A DNA stretch of 64,000 nucleotides from Salaquimonas sp041736675 (GCA_041736675.1 JBGSTD010000009.1:178321-242320); one strand, 5' to 3'; positions 25,372-34,973 are shown, numbered from the stretch's first letter. Notes: generated by a model not told the origin, from the sequence alone. Program-made: numbers and translations.

Positions 25372-26628
25372 ATGCCGGAAATTTCAGAGTTTTTCATGGT
25401 TCAGGTTTCAGGTGCAACATTTTCCTTTGTCCGCAGACGCAATAAAAGAAAGGGCATTGCACTCATTCTTGGATTGACGGCTATAGCTATTGTCGGGTGT
25501 GCAGGTCCTAGACCCCAGCCAAAATCAAAAACAACAGATACCAGCAATTCCCACATTAACGAAAGGACCAAATTCTCATCAAAGGAATACGGTGTTGCCG
25601 GTAGTCCGAGAATGTCGACTGAAAAGCGCCCCCGAAAAGGTGGCGGGCGTTTTCAGATAGGCAAACCCTATAAAATTGCAGGACGCTGGTATACGCCCAA
25701 AGAGGATGCGGGTTTGAATCAGGTTGGTCTCGCTTCCTGGTACGGACCGAATTTTCATGGACGATTAACGGCTAATGGCGAAATTTATGACCAGTTCGGT
25801 ATTTCGGCAGCGCATCCGACACTTCCATTGCCTAGTTATGCCAAAGTTACAAATCTTGAAAATGGCCGCCAAATAGTTGTTCGAGTTAATGATCGCGGAC
25901 CATACGCGCATGGGCGGGTTATTGACTTGTCCGCGCAAGCAGCGAAACTGTTGGGCTATGACAGAAAGGGCTTGGCAAAAGTTCGCGTTGAATATGCCGG
26001 CAAGGCACAATTGGATGGTCTTGATGAAAACATCCTGCTTGCATCATACCGTGATCCGGCAGGTTCCGGATTTGACGGTACAAATGATGCCGGAACCGGA
26101 ACAATGATTGCAATGGCGGAACAGCCGATAATTGCCGGACCAACTGCTGCAATTGAAAGCCAGTTCGCTTCAGCCACAAGCCTGGCAGGAGGCATTCCAA
26201 TCCCAACGGAGAGACCTACCCTGTTTGAGGGCGTACCCTTGGCAAAGAATGGCTCAAGCAGCGACCTGATCAACAATGTTGAACAGGTAATTTACAGACC
26301 AGCACCAACAAATCCGATCATTGGTTCAACTCCCAGGCCAATGGCATATTGGGAAGAGCAAATAAAGCTGGATACGATTGCCTATCATTATTTCGATGTG
26401 CCAAGCGCCTATCAGGGTGAATTTGCATCAAAACCTGTGGAAATAGGGATTGGCATTGTTTCGGACAGGGCAGGTCAACAGTTGCTTGAGCAATTATTGA
26501 GCGAAGCTGGAGTCATCAGCGTGGATACTATAACCCATCAGATAACGCTCAAAACAGAGGAACGCCAAGCCAATCAGGTGTTATCTTATCTCCGGTCAAT
26601 TGGTTTGTATTCAGCCGAAATTTACTAA
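25372..26628 (+). CDS. rlpA: RlpA-like septal ring lytic transglycosylase, lipoprotein
   Basis: A 418-residue lipoprotein. Basic RRRNKRKG is followed by a hydrophobic run and the lipobox IVGC, with the lipidated Cys near residue 43. The double-psi beta-barrel domain spans about 115-215: GLASWYGPNFHGRLTANGEIYD, AAHPTLPLPSYAKVTNLENG, VRVNDRGPYAHGRVIDLS. RlpA cuts peptidoglycan strands lacking stem peptides at the septum. The C-terminal 65 residues (VEIGIGIVSDRAG onward) resemble a SPOR-like fold only loosely. ATG at 25372 or 25396 are both possible. dacA follows about 110 bases downstream. Confidence 0.85.
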   Translation: MPEISEFFMVQVSGATFSFVRRRNKRKGIALILGLTAIAIVGCAGPRPQPKSKTTDTSNSHINERTKFSSKEYGVAGSPRMSTEKRPRKGGGRFQIGKPYKIAGRWYTPKEDAGLNQVGLASWYGPNFHGRLTANGEIYDQFGISAAHPTLPLPSYAKVTNLENGRQIVVRVNDRGPYAHGRVIDLSAQAAKLLGYDRKGLAKVRVEYAGKAQLDGLDENILLASYRDPAGSGFDGTNDAGTGTMIAMAEQPIIAGPTAAIESQFASATSLAGGIPIPTERPTLFEGVPLAKNGSSSDLINNVEQVIYRPAPTNPIIGSTPRPMAYWEEQIKLDTIAYHYFDVPSAYQGEFASKPVEIGIGIVSDRAGQQLLEQLLSEAGVISVDTITHQITLKTEERQANQVLSYLRSIGLYSAEIY

Positions 26629-26739
26629 GCGTAACTTTTCCTCTATTATTATTGGTAATGCACCTCTAAGCCTTGAACCAAAGGTGTAGTGGCTCTAATG
26701 TAATTGAGGGGCCAGAGAATAAATTTGCAGGATCGCTAC

Positions 26740-27942
26740 ATGTCGAAAATTAATCATGCAGCATCAGAAACTGGTGTTGTGTCTCTGTCTTCCTTTCTAT
26801 TGGCAGTTTTGTTTGCTTGCTTTTTTGTCATGTTTCCACAAGCAGGATTTGCACAAAGTTTTGAAACGAAGGCGCCGCAGGCAATCTTGCTTGATGCGGA
26901 TACCGGAACAATCCTTTTTGCCAAGGAAGAAAATACAAAGATTCCACCAGCTTCATTGGCCAAGTTAATGACGATGGAGGTGGTTTTTGATCGTTTGAAG
27001 CAGGGCAATCTCAAACTTGATGATACCTTTTTTGTAAGCGAAAACGCATGGCGAAAAGGCGGGACCAATTCTGGCGGTTCCACCATGTTTGCCAAATTGA
27101 ACTCCGACATTGCGCTCGAAAGTCTGATTCAGGGCGTCATCATCCAATCAGCCAACGATGCCTGTATTATCATTGCAGAAGGCTTGGCCGGTACAGAAGA
27201 AACCTTTGCCAATTTAATGAACGAACGTGCCCGAAAAATTGGATTGACCAATTCCTTTTTTACAAATTCCACGGGTTTACCTGATGAGCGGCAGGTTGTG
27301 ACGCTTGTCGATCTGGCCAAGCTCGCACAACACATGATCAAGACATATCCTGAATATTACAAATATTACTCGCAAACTGAGTTCGAATGGAACGGGATCA
27401 AGCAGTCTAACCGAAATCCGCTTTTGTCTATGGATATTGGCGCAGATGGCATGAAGACCGGTTTCACTGAGGCATCCGGATACGCGATTGTCGGATCGGC
27501 AGTCAATGAAGGCCAACGATTGATTACGGTATTGAGCGGGATGCAATCCATGAAGGAGCGCGGAGAAGAAGCCCGCAAGATACTGGATTGGGGATTCAGG
27601 GCATTCGAACGACTAACTCTTTTTGACGCGATGCAGGTCGTGGGATCAGTTCCTGTATATGGCGGCGAATTATCCACAGTTGATGTCACCGGGAACGGCC
27701 CGATAGAAATTTACCTGCCGGTAGGAAACCGCGACAAACTGCGCGTTCGTATTGCCTACAATTATCCGCTCAAGCCTCCGGTCCAAAAGGGCGACGAGAT
27801 CGCCAGATTGAAGATTTGGATCGGTGAAACATTAAGTCAGGAAACACCTCTTTATGCTATGGATCCGGTCGAAAAAGGCAGTATACAACGCCGGGCAACT
27901 GATGCGATCAAAGAGCTACTGACCTCGTGGATTCCCAGTTAA
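26740..27942 (+). CDS. dacA: D-alanyl-D-alanine carboxypeptidase (PBP5/6 family)
   Basis: A 400-residue penicillin-binding protein that trims the last D-Ala from peptidoglycan pentapeptides in the periplasm. The signal peptide ends at FPQAGFAQS. Active-site motifs are SxxK in PPASLAKLMT (near residue 70), SxN in SANDAC, and KTG in GMKTGFTEASG. The C-terminal PBP5_C beta domain and a weak amphipathic end follow (IKELLTSWIPS). ATG at 26740 has AGGA upstream; a TTG at 26704 would add 12 residues before the signal peptide. The next gene, tmk, starts 32 bases on. Confidence 0.93.
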   Translation: MSKINHAASETGVVSLSSFLLAVLFACFFVMFPQAGFAQSFETKAPQAILLDADTGTILFAKEENTKIPPASLAKLMTMEVVFDRLKQGNLKLDDTFFVSENAWRKGGTNSGGSTMFAKLNSDIALESLIQGVIIQSANDACIIIAEGLAGTEETFANLMNERARKIGLTNSFFTNSTGLPDERQVVTLVDLAKLAQHMIKTYPEYYKYYSQTEFEWNGIKQSNRNPLLSMDIGADGMKTGFTEASGYAIVGSAVNEGQRLITVLSGMQSMKERGEEARKILDWGFRAFERLTLFDAMQVVGSVPVYGGELSTVDVTGNGPIEIYLPVGNRDKLRVRIAYNYPLKPPVQKGDEIARLKIWIGETLSQETPLYAMDPVEKGSIQRRATDAIKELLTSWIPS

Positions 27943-27973
27943 GCTGACCACAGGTTTACTGGGTAAGGTAGGA

Positions 27974-28801
27974 ATGGCCAAACAGTCCAAAACAGTTAAC
28001 AAGCCTGCTTCGAACAGACTTTCGCAGGTAAAATCCAAGCCGAGTGAAGTGTCGCACGGCCTGTTCATTACCCTTGAAGGCGGAGAGGGTGCTGGCAAAA
28101 GCAGTCAGATGACAATGCTCAGGCAACGATTGTCAGAGTTGGGTTATTCTGTAGTCACCAGCAGGGAGCCTGGTGGATCGCCTGGCGCAGAAGCGGTTCG
28201 CCACGTACTGCTTTCAGGAGCAGCCGAATCCTTTGGTCCGGAAATGGAGGCTATACTTTTTTCAGCTTCAAGGGCCGACCATGTCGATACCGTTATCAGG
28301 CCCGGACTTGACGCAGGTAAAATTGTTATCAGCGACAGGTTTTTCGATTCCACAAGGGTTTATCAAGGTGTCAGCGGAAAAGTTGATCCCGAATTTGTTC
28401 GCCGATTGGAAGTGATAGCTTGTGGCGACACATGGCCTGACCTTACCCTCATTATTGATCTTGATCCAGAAGAGGGGATGAGGCGGGCCTTCGCAAGACG
28501 AAATTCGGGCGATGCGCCTGACCGCTTCGAAAAGGAATCGATAAAGCTGCAGAAAATGCGCAGGGCTGCTTATTTGAAGATTGCCCACGAAGAGCCGGAA
28601 CGTTGCAAAGTGATCGATGGAACTGGCTCGCCGGAACAGGTCTTTGAACGGATTTGGACTGTGCTTGAACCTCGTTTGAAAGGACTGGAAGCAAAGCCGG
28701 ATCCGGCTCCTGTCAAGCTTGCGGAAGAACGCCGTCCGCTATCACAAAAGAAATTGACGGTAAAACGTCAGGCACGCGAAAAAGCGGCGGATCTGTCGTG
28801 A
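27974..28801 (+). CDS. tmk: Thymidylate kinase
   Basis: Phosphorylates dTMP to dTDP for DNA synthesis. The P-loop EGGEGAGKSSQ is near residue 36, the DR motif in SDRFFDSTRVYQG near 117, and a lid with Arg residues in RRAFARRNSGD. At 275 residues it is about 60 longer than the usual enzyme: 30 basic residues precede the core and a charged Lys/Arg/Ala-rich tail of about 40 follows. The stop overlaps the holB ATG (TGATG), and holB is a typical neighbour. Confidence 0.95.
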   Translation: MAKQSKTVNKPASNRLSQVKSKPSEVSHGLFITLEGGEGAGKSSQMTMLRQRLSELGYSVVTSREPGGSPGAEAVRHVLLSGAAESFGPEMEAILFSASRADHVDTVIRPGLDAGKIVISDRFFDSTRVYQGVSGKVDPEFVRRLEVIACGDTWPDLTLIIDLDPEEGMRRAFARRNSGDAPDRFEKESIKLQKMRRAAYLKIAHEEPERCKVIDGTGSPEQVFERIWTVLEPRLKGLEAKPDPAPVKLAEERRPLSQKKLTVKRQAREKAADLS

Positions 28802-29844
28802 TGGAAGAAAGTTACGTGCCCAGCGCATGGGATGATCTGGAGGGCGTTACACCACCATCGCAGACGCAGGCGTTGATCGGGCATGAGGCGGCACTGGGAA
28901 CCTTGCTGCAAAATTACAAAAACAATCGTTTACACCATGCCTGGCTCCTTTCCGGCCCCAAAGGGATTGGAAAGGCAACCCTGGCCATGCGTTTTGCTGA
29001 ACATATGCTGCGTTTTCCCGATGCTGCAAATGCACCGGAAAAGTTGGCAGATGCTGATGACCGTATTTTTTCACAGGCATCAAAGGGCGCGCATCCAAAT
29101 ATTCTTGTTTTGAGAAAGCCATGGGACCAGAAGGCAAAAAAATTCAAAACACAAATTACTGTTGACGAGATCCGTAAAACCGCATCTTTTTTGCATATGG
29201 CAAGCGGAGCAGATGCCTGGCGGATAGTCCTTGTTGACCCTGCTGACGACATGAACAACAACGCCGCAAATGCACTGCTTAAAATACTGGAAGAGCCGCC
29301 ACCGCGTACAATCTTCTTTGTGCTTGCTCATTCGCCGCGCGGATTGTTGGCAACTATTCGTTCTCGCTGCCAGGTCTTGCCGCTCAAGCCGCTGGGAGAC
29401 GGTGAGCTGCTGGAAATTTTGAGGAAACAGCCTCTGACCGCAGATTTGCCGCTGGAGGAACTAGCACATCTTATTACCCATGCAAAAGGTTCAGCGCGCC
29501 GGGCGTTGCTTTTGGCCGATAGTGGCGTTCTTGAAATATTTGTCCAATTCTTGGAAATTGTATCCAGCCAAAAATCGGACATCGGTAATCTGCACCGTTT
29601 GGCGGGCCAACTTGCGCCTGCGTCGAAATCCAGCGAATACTCGCTGTTTATGGACCTGATTTATGATCACATGGACACTCGCATTCGAGATCTTTCGTCC
29701 AATGACCAGATTGCCATGAACAGACTTTCGAATTGGGCGAGCCTTTGGTACAAGACTCGCGAAGCCAATATGCGCGCCGAGACCTGGAACATGGACAAAA
29801 AACAGGTGATCCTCGATCTGTACGCCGACTTGCGCGGAGCTTAA
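28801..29844 (+). CDS. holB: DNA polymerase III subunit delta prime
   Basis: A 347-residue clamp-loader subunit. The AAA+ core shows GPKGIGKATLAMRF near residue 50, the sensor-like DDMNNNAANALLKILEEPP, and FFVLAHSPRGLLATIRSRCQ with the SRC motif. The C-terminal half is helical and poorly conserved, as in the family. It loads the sliding clamp with tau/gamma and delta. It starts inside the tmk stop codon, implying coupled translation. The metG start is 121 bases further on. Confidence 0.93.
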   Translation: MEESYVPSAWDDLEGVTPPSQTQALIGHEAALGTLLQNYKNNRLHHAWLLSGPKGIGKATLAMRFAEHMLRFPDAANAPEKLADADDRIFSQASKGAHPNILVLRKPWDQKAKKFKTQITVDEIRKTASFLHMASGADAWRIVLVDPADDMNNNAANALLKILEEPPPRTIFFVLAHSPRGLLATIRSRCQVLPLKPLGDGELLEILRKQPLTADLPLEELAHLITHAKGSARRALLLADSGVLEIFVQFLEIVSSQKSDIGNLHRLAGQLAPASKSSEYSLFMDLIYDHMDTRIRDLSSNDQIAMNRLSNWASLWYKTREANMRAETWNMDKKQVILDLYADLRGA

Positions 29845-29965
29845 ATCCAAAAAGCCCTGCCAAATCCGTCTTAAATAGCCAACAAAGCTGTCGACAAACC
29901 ACTTGTGTCGGCTTATTTCCTTTCCTATCCGCTCAATGCACGATCAAAAGAGAATTCGCAATTTC

Positions 29966-31510
29966 ATGACGCAAGACACATTCTATATCACAACGCCGAT
30001 TTTCTACCCCAACGGTGTTCCTCATATTGGTCATGCCTACACGGCAATTGCGACTGATGTCCTTGCCCGTTTTCAACGGCTGGACGGCAAAGAGGTGATG
30101 TTTTTGACTGGCACTGACGAACACGGGCAAAAGATGCAGCAAACCGCAGAGAAGGAAGGCATCACTCCGCTCGAGCTTGCCGACAAGAACTCGGCCGTTT
30201 TCCGCCACATGGTTGAATCTCTCAATTGCTCGAACGATGATTTCATTCGAACGACAGAAGAACGTCACCGTCTTGCCTGCCAGGAAATCTGGAAACGGAT
30301 GGAAGCAAATGGCGATATCTATCTGGATACTTACGGCGGTTGGTACTCGGTTCGTCAGGAAGCTTTCTTTGCAGAAGATGAAACCACTGTCGACGATGAA
30401 GGTGTGCGACGCGAGCCGCTTGGATCACCTGTCGAGTGGGTCGAAGAGGAAAGTTATTATTTCAGGCTCTCATCTTATGGTGAAAGGCTCCTTTCGCACT
30501 ACGAGGAGAATGCCGATTTTATCGGCCCTGATACACGCCGAAACGAAGTGCTGAGTTTCGTCAAGGGCGGTCTGCGCGATCTCTCTATTTCACGCACCAC
30601 GTTCGATTGGGGCGTTCCTGTGCCGGGGAACAAGGACCATGTGATGTATGTCTGGGTGGATGCTCTGACCAATTACATTACAGCAACTGACTGGCCAAAC
30701 GGTGGCCCCAAATCCAAATTCTGGCCTGCAGATGTTCACATGATCGGCAAGGACATTATCCGTTTTCACGCAGTTTATTGGCCGGCCTTTTTGATGTCGG
30801 CGGGTCTTCCGCTTCCAAAGCGCGTTTATGCCCATGGTTTTCTCAACAACAAGGGTGAGAAAATGTCAAAATCGGTCGGTAATGTGGTCGACCCTTTTGG
30901 CTTGATAAAGCATTACGGCCTTGATCAAGTGCGTTATTTCTTCATGCGTGAAGTGCCTTTCGGTAATGACGGCATGTACAGCCCGGAGGCTATTGCAACA
31001 CGCATCAATGCCGACCTTGCCAATAATTTTGGCAATCTGGCTCAACGCTCGCTGTCAATGATTGCAAAAAATTGTGAGGGCAGGGTGCCTGAGTGCGGGA
31101 CGCTAACTGCTGATGACCACGTATTGCTCGGTCAGGCATATGGCATTCTCGAAGAAGCGCGCGGCTATATGGAGGTCCAACAAATCCACAAATATCTGGA
31201 TGTGATCTGGTCTGTCTTGCAAAATGCCAACCAGTATATCGATACCCAGGCACCTTGGGGGCTGAAAAAGACCGACCCGCAGCGCATGGCAACCGTCTTG
31301 TGGGTGACGGCCGAAGTGGTCCGAGTTTGTGCCATCGCCGCAATACCTGTGATGCCGCAAAGTTGTGCAAAAATGCTCAACCTGTTGGCCGTTGATGAAA
31401 AAGACAGGAATTTTGCTGTGTTGAATTCTGATCATGCTCTAACGGCAGGTAAGGAACTGCTGGCGCCAACCGGAATATTTCCAAGGCACGTGGAGGCAGA
31501 AAGCATTTAA
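29966..31510 (+). CDS. metG: Methionyl-tRNA synthetase
   Basis: A 514-residue class I aminoacyl-tRNA synthetase. The HIGH box is PHIGHAYT at residues 18-25 and the KMSKS loop is GEKMSKSVGN near 308-317; WVDALTNY and DIIRFHAVYWPA are family marks. It lacks a C-terminal dimer domain and the zinc-knuckle Cys pairs, as in the short MetG form. ATG at 29966 (MTQDTFYITTPIFY) is chosen; the frame opens earlier but without family sequence. tatD starts two bases after the stop. Confidence 0.97.
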   Translation: MTQDTFYITTPIFYPNGVPHIGHAYTAIATDVLARFQRLDGKEVMFLTGTDEHGQKMQQTAEKEGITPLELADKNSAVFRHMVESLNCSNDDFIRTTEERHRLACQEIWKRMEANGDIYLDTYGGWYSVRQEAFFAEDETTVDDEGVRREPLGSPVEWVEEESYYFRLSSYGERLLSHYEENADFIGPDTRRNEVLSFVKGGLRDLSISRTTFDWGVPVPGNKDHVMYVWVDALTNYITATDWPNGGPKSKFWPADVHMIGKDIIRFHAVYWPAFLMSAGLPLPKRVYAHGFLNNKGEKMSKSVGNVVDPFGLIKHYGLDQVRYFFMREVPFGNDGMYSPEAIATRINADLANNFGNLAQRSLSMIAKNCEGRVPECGTLTADDHVLLGQAYGILEEARGYMEVQQIHKYLDVIWSVLQNANQYIDTQAPWGLKKTDPQRMATVLWVTAEVVRVCAIAAIPVMPQSCAKMLNLLAVDEKDRNFAVLNSDHALTAGKELLAPTGIFPRHVEAESI

Positions 31511-31512
31511 TC

Positions 31513-32304
31513 ATGCTGATCGATTCCCATTGCCACCTCGATTTTCCTGATTTTGCCGAAGAATTGCCTGAAATTGTTGGCAGGGCGGAAGCTGCAGGCA
31601 TTGGCCGTATGGTGACGATCTGCACCCGTGTTGCAAAGTTTCCGCAGGTGTTGGCGGTCGCCGAACGTTTTAGTAATATCTATTGTTCGGTCGGCACCCA
31701 TCCGCACAATTCCCATGAGGAACTGGACGTGACAGTCGAGGAGCTGGTTACATTGACTGATCATCCCAAGGTGGTCGCCATAGGGGAGGCGGGCCTGGAC
31801 TATTTCTACAAACGCGATCATGCGGCGGCGCAAGCACAAAGTCTTCGAGTCCATATTGATGCCGCCAGACGTACTGGCTTGCCGCTGGTAATCCATTCCC
31901 GCGATGCTGATCAGGATATGATTGCAATTCTTGAAGACGAGGCAGGAAAGGGAGCATTTCCCGCACTTCTTCATTGCTTTTCTTCAGGTGCCGAATTGAT
32001 GCGGCGCGGCGTTGAACTGGGCCTTTATGTATCCTTTTCCGGGATTCTGACTTTCAATCGTTCAGAGGAGCTGCGCGAGATCGCCAGCCAAACGCCAATA
32101 GATCGTTTGCTGGTGGAAACAGATGCACCTTATCTTGCCCCTCTGCCATATCGTGGCAAGCGCAACGAACCCTCCTACGTTGCTCACACTTGTGCCAAAC
32201 TGGCTGAAGTAATGGGCGTGAGCGATGCTGAAATGCGACAGATTACCTCGGATAATTTCTTTCGCCTATTTGCCAAGGTGCCCCGTCCGAAAGTCGGGCT
32301 TTGA
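31513..32304 (+). CDS. tatD: TatD family hydrolase
   Basis: A 263-residue TIM-barrel metal enzyme. Metal ligands are visible in IDSHCHLDFPDF at the start, GEAGLDYFY, PLVIHSRDA, LLHCFS, and LLVETDAPYLAP near residue 200. TatD enzymes are 3'-5' exonucleases or DNases acting on DNA or RNA ends. It lies two bases after metG and overlaps the following MBL gene (TGATG), a common order in alphaproteobacteria. Confidence 0.94.
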   Translation: MLIDSHCHLDFPDFAEELPEIVGRAEAAGIGRMVTICTRVAKFPQVLAVAERFSNIYCSVGTHPHNSHEELDVTVEELVTLTDHPKVVAIGEAGLDYFYKRDHAAAQAQSLRVHIDAARRTGLPLVIHSRDADQDMIAILEDEAGKGAFPALLHCFSSGAELMRRGVELGLYVSFSGILTFNRSEELREIASQTPIDRLLVETDAPYLAPLPYRGKRNEPSYVAHTCAKLAEVMGVSDAEMRQITSDNFFRLFAKVPRPKVGL

Positions 32305-33122
32305 TGAAACCTGCCGATCAAATGCGTTTTACGGTTTTGGGGTGCGGATCATCGCCGGGAGTTCCGCGGATTCACGGAGATTGGGGCGCATGTGATCCGA
32401 AGAACCCGAAAAACACAAGGTTGCGCTGCTCACTGCTGGTGGAGAAATTCGGACCTGGCGGAGTTACTACAATCGTTATAGACACCAGTCCTGATTTCCG
32501 CCAGCAGATGCTTGCCGCCGGTGTGCAAAGCCTTGATGCGGTACTCTACACACATCCTCACGCTGACCATGTTCACGGCATTGACGATCTTCGCCAGTAT
32601 GTTCTGCTGCAACGTTCACGCATGCCTGTTTATGCCGACCGGCCAACCCTGGATCATTTGCACCAGAGTTTCAGCTATTGTTTCATAGCGGCCGAAGGAT
32701 CGATGTATCCGCCGATTTGCAAATCCCATGAGATCAACGCGGGTGAGAAATTTACCGTGGACGGGCCGGGCGGCCCAATCGACATATTGCCGATCAAACA
32801 GAGCCATGGACCCATCCACTCGCTCGCTTTTCGCATTGGCACATTCTGTTATTCCTCCGATGTTAGTGATCTGTCCCTGCAAAGCGCTAAAATGCTTGAA
32901 GATCTGGATGTCTGGATAGTAGATGCACTACAGTACCGGGAACACATCAGCCATTTCTCTCTCGCCCAGGCGCTTAAATGGATTGAGCGCCTCACTCCAA
33001 AACGCGCCATCCTGACCCACATGCATATTCCGCTCGACTATGAAACGGTGTTGAATGAGACCCCGGCGCATGTTGAACCGGCTTTTGATGGTTTGGTAAT
33101 CGAGATGGAGTCCGCAGGATGA
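32304..33122 (+). CDS. MBL fold metallohydrolase (PhnP-like)
   Basis: A 272-residue metallo-beta-lactamase fold protein. The HxHxDH zinc motif is THPHADHVHGIDD near residue 80; later ligands are in SHGPIHSLAFRI and LTHMHIPLDYE. The group includes PhnP-like phosphodiesterases and tRNase Z relatives; the closest look is the PhnP-type with FTVLGCGSSPGVPRIH at the start. The substrate is not settled. ATG at 32304 shares the tatD stop, and the 3' end overlaps mgsA by four bases. Confidence 0.9.
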   Translation: MKPADQMRFTVLGCGSSPGVPRIHGDWGACDPKNPKNTRLRCSLLVEKFGPGGVTTIVIDTSPDFRQQMLAAGVQSLDAVLYTHPHADHVHGIDDLRQYVLLQRSRMPVYADRPTLDHLHQSFSYCFIAAEGSMYPPICKSHEINAGEKFTVDGPGGPIDILPIKQSHGPIHSLAFRIGTFCYSSDVSDLSLQSAKMLEDLDVWIVDALQYREHISHFSLAQALKWIERLTPKRAILTHMHIPLDYETVLNETPAHVEPAFDGLVIEMESAG

Positions 33123-33520
33123 AAAACCGCAAGGAAAATGACAGCTATCGACTTGCACTTGTTGCCCATGATGGCATGAAGCCAAAAATGATCGAATGGG
33201 CCAGGAAGCATTGCGAACAATTGAAAAACTACAAGCTGCTTGCGACCGGAACAACCGGCGGCCTGTTGACAAATCACCTGGGTCTGAAAATCAGGCGGCT
33301 CAAGAGTGGTCCATTGGGCGGTGATGCCCAATTGGGAGCACTGATAGCAGAAGGCAAACTGGACTGCCTTATCTTTTTTATAGACCCGTTGTCAGCGCTT
33401 CCCCACGATGTCGACGTAAAATCGCTTCTGCGACTTGCAGTCCATTATGATACAGCCTTGGCGCTGAACGTGGAAACTGCCGATGCAATTCTGGCTCATA
33501 TGGAACGCAAACTGCTTTGA
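33119..33520 (+). CDS. mgsA: Methylglyoxal synthase
   Basis: A 133-residue enzyme turning dihydroxyacetone phosphate into methylglyoxal and phosphate. The catalytic Asp lies in KSGPLGGDAQLGALIAEGKL, and FFIDPLSALPHDVDVKSLLRL matches the phosphate-binding half. LATGTTGG near the N-terminus completes the family pattern. It ends the gene run from tmk to mgsA, with ATGA overlap to the MBL gene. Methylglyoxal is toxic, so it is worth noting the VOC protein and KefFC-type efflux elsewhere in this window. Confidence 0.96.
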   Translation: MKNRKENDSYRLALVAHDGMKPKMIEWARKHCEQLKNYKLLATGTTGGLLTNHLGLKIRRLKSGPLGGDAQLGALIAEGKLDCLIFFIDPLSALPHDVDVKSLLRLAVHYDTALALNVETADAILAHMERKLL

Positions 33521-33527
33521 CAAACCG

Positions 33528-33558
33528 GGTAGGGCGCTGATTGACATCATGCTCTACC
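33528..33558. terminator. Hairpin between convergent mgsA and L,D-transpeptidase genes
   Basis: GGTAGGGC (33528-33535) and GCTCTACC (33551-33558) pair over 8 bp with one G-T. It fills the 39-base gap between two convergent stops and could stop transcription from both sides. There is no long T run. Confidence 0.45.
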
Positions 33559-33559
33559 G

Positions 33560-34846
33560 TTAAAATGTCTGGACAATAAAATCAGTCCCGTCCCCGGTTT
33601 CGGTTCCCATACCATTGTCGGAAATGGCGTAGCTGCTGCCTTCTCCCAGTCGCGCTTCAATGAATTCACGGGCTTCCTGCGGTATGATGATCCTGTCAAG
33701 AATATCTATACTGTCGCCCTTGAGACGGACACCTTTAAGAGCATCATCCATTCTGTTTGAACGCAGAATGCTCGCTGGAATTCGCGAGGCAATATTGACG
33801 GCGATCCATCCGGTTGAAGTTGATGTGTGAGCGGTTGACAGCAGCAAATGCGTGCCAAGCGGCTTGTCTGGATCCTTGAGTTCTACCGGCATTTCAAACA
33901 CCTGCGCGCGGTTCTGACGGACATAAATCATTGCTGCAGGTTCGTCACCAAGTCCGGAAAGAATCTGAAGACGCTCAATTGTCTCATCAGAAATCTTTCC
34001 GGTAATCCCTATTGAGTGGGCTTTTTGAAACGCCTTTAGCGACTGGATGGTGGCTTTACCAAAAATTCCATCCTTTTCCCCTGAATAGAAGTTTAGTTTG
34101 CTGAGCATTCTTTGCAGATGGGCGATTTTTCCTTTTCCAGTCGTACGGGTTACATAAATACGCAACGGCCCAGACTTAAAATCCGGTTCTGTAATGTCTG
34201 GTAATTTTACCGGTTCAATACCGCCAGTTGGCAAAGGATCAACAACACTAGGCCGCAATACCATTGGTAAAGTTTTCGGCAAGTAATTGGTATTTGCGGG
34301 CTGAAACAGGGAAGGGTGGTCCACCCTGCCCGGGTAAACGGCTTCGTTGGAAATTATCACATGGGTACCATGCGGAGTGAGCTTGTATAAAGTGCTGGCG
34401 AAACCCTCCGGCAAACGCACGCAGCCATGGGATGCAGGAAATGGCGGTACAGAACCTGATTCATGCAAGGCTATGCCTGACCAGGTTAATCGCTGCATGT
34501 ATGGCATTGGTGCAGATGAATAAATGTTGGATTCGTGATACTTCTTCTTGCCGAGTATGGAAAAAACACCGGTTGGAGTATCGTGGCCGGATTTACCACT
34601 GGAAATGTTTGATTGTTCAATAACATTGGTGCCGTCAAACAATCTCAACGATTGATCGTCCAGCGATACATTGACCCATAGCGGTCCGCGGCTCCCGGAG
34701 GCTTCTTTTACTGGCGATGAAATGGCCTCAGCTTGACGATCAAGCCTGACCTCAAACATCGCGGCTTTGGCTATCGTCGGACTTGCGGTTACGGTGAATG
34801 ATGCGCATACCGCAAGTCGCACTGCGCTCGAACAACTTATTGCCAT
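33560..34846 (-). CDS. L,D-transpeptidase (YkuD) with peptidoglycan-binding domain
   Basis: A 428-residue periplasmic enzyme. The signal peptide ends near TIAKA. The YkuD domain (about 55-185) has IALHESG and the catalytic SHGCVRLP. A peptidoglycan-binding helical domain follows near 240-295 (KIAHLQRMLSKLNFYSGEKDG, SLKAFQKAHS). The last 130 residues have no clear domain. Such enzymes cross-link meso-diaminopimelate residues of neighbouring stem peptides (3-3 links) or attach lipoproteins. It is alone on the minus strand, with an AT-rich 324-base gap upstream. Confidence 0.92.
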   Translation of the reverse strand: MAISCSSAVRLAVCASFTVTASPTIAKAAMFEVRLDRQAEAISSPVKEASGSRGPLWVNVSLDDQSLRLFDGTNVIEQSNISSGKSGHDTPTGVFSILGKKKYHESNIYSSAPMPYMQRLTWSGIALHESGSVPPFPASHGCVRLPEGFASTLYKLTPHGTHVIISNEAVYPGRVDHPSLFQPANTNYLPKTLPMVLRPSVVDPLPTGGIEPVKLPDITEPDFKSGPLRIYVTRTTGKGKIAHLQRMLSKLNFYSGEKDGIFGKATIQSLKAFQKAHSIGITGKISDETIERLQILSGLGDEPAAMIYVRQNRAQVFEMPVELKDPDKPLGTHLLLSTAHTSTSTGWIAVNIASRIPASILRSNRMDDALKGVRLKGDSIDILDRIIIPQEAREFIEARLGEGSSYAISDNGMGTETGDGTDFIVQTF

Positions 34847-34954
34847 TTCAATGCACCCATACGCAAAACAAGAAGGATTACATTTGACCCATTATACAGA
34901 CCGTTCCTTAAGGATGTGTATTCGGATAAAGAGAAGGAGGAATGAACACATAGC

Positions 34955-34973
34955 AAATTATAGTCTATAATTT
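34955..34973. promoter_or_regulatory. 19-bp palindrome, possible operator
   Basis: AAATTATAG-T-CTATAATTT is a perfect 9+1+9 inverted repeat, 109 bases upstream of the L,D-transpeptidase ATG. Its form suits a dimeric repressor or activator. No regulator can be named from sequence. Confidence 0.4.

Noticed and set aside
34935..34953. Very strong ribosome site (AGGAGGA) before ATG-AAC-ACA-TAG
   Set aside because: The frame has only three codons and the spacing to the ATG is too short; probably chance in an AT-rich gap, though a minimal leader cannot be fully excluded.
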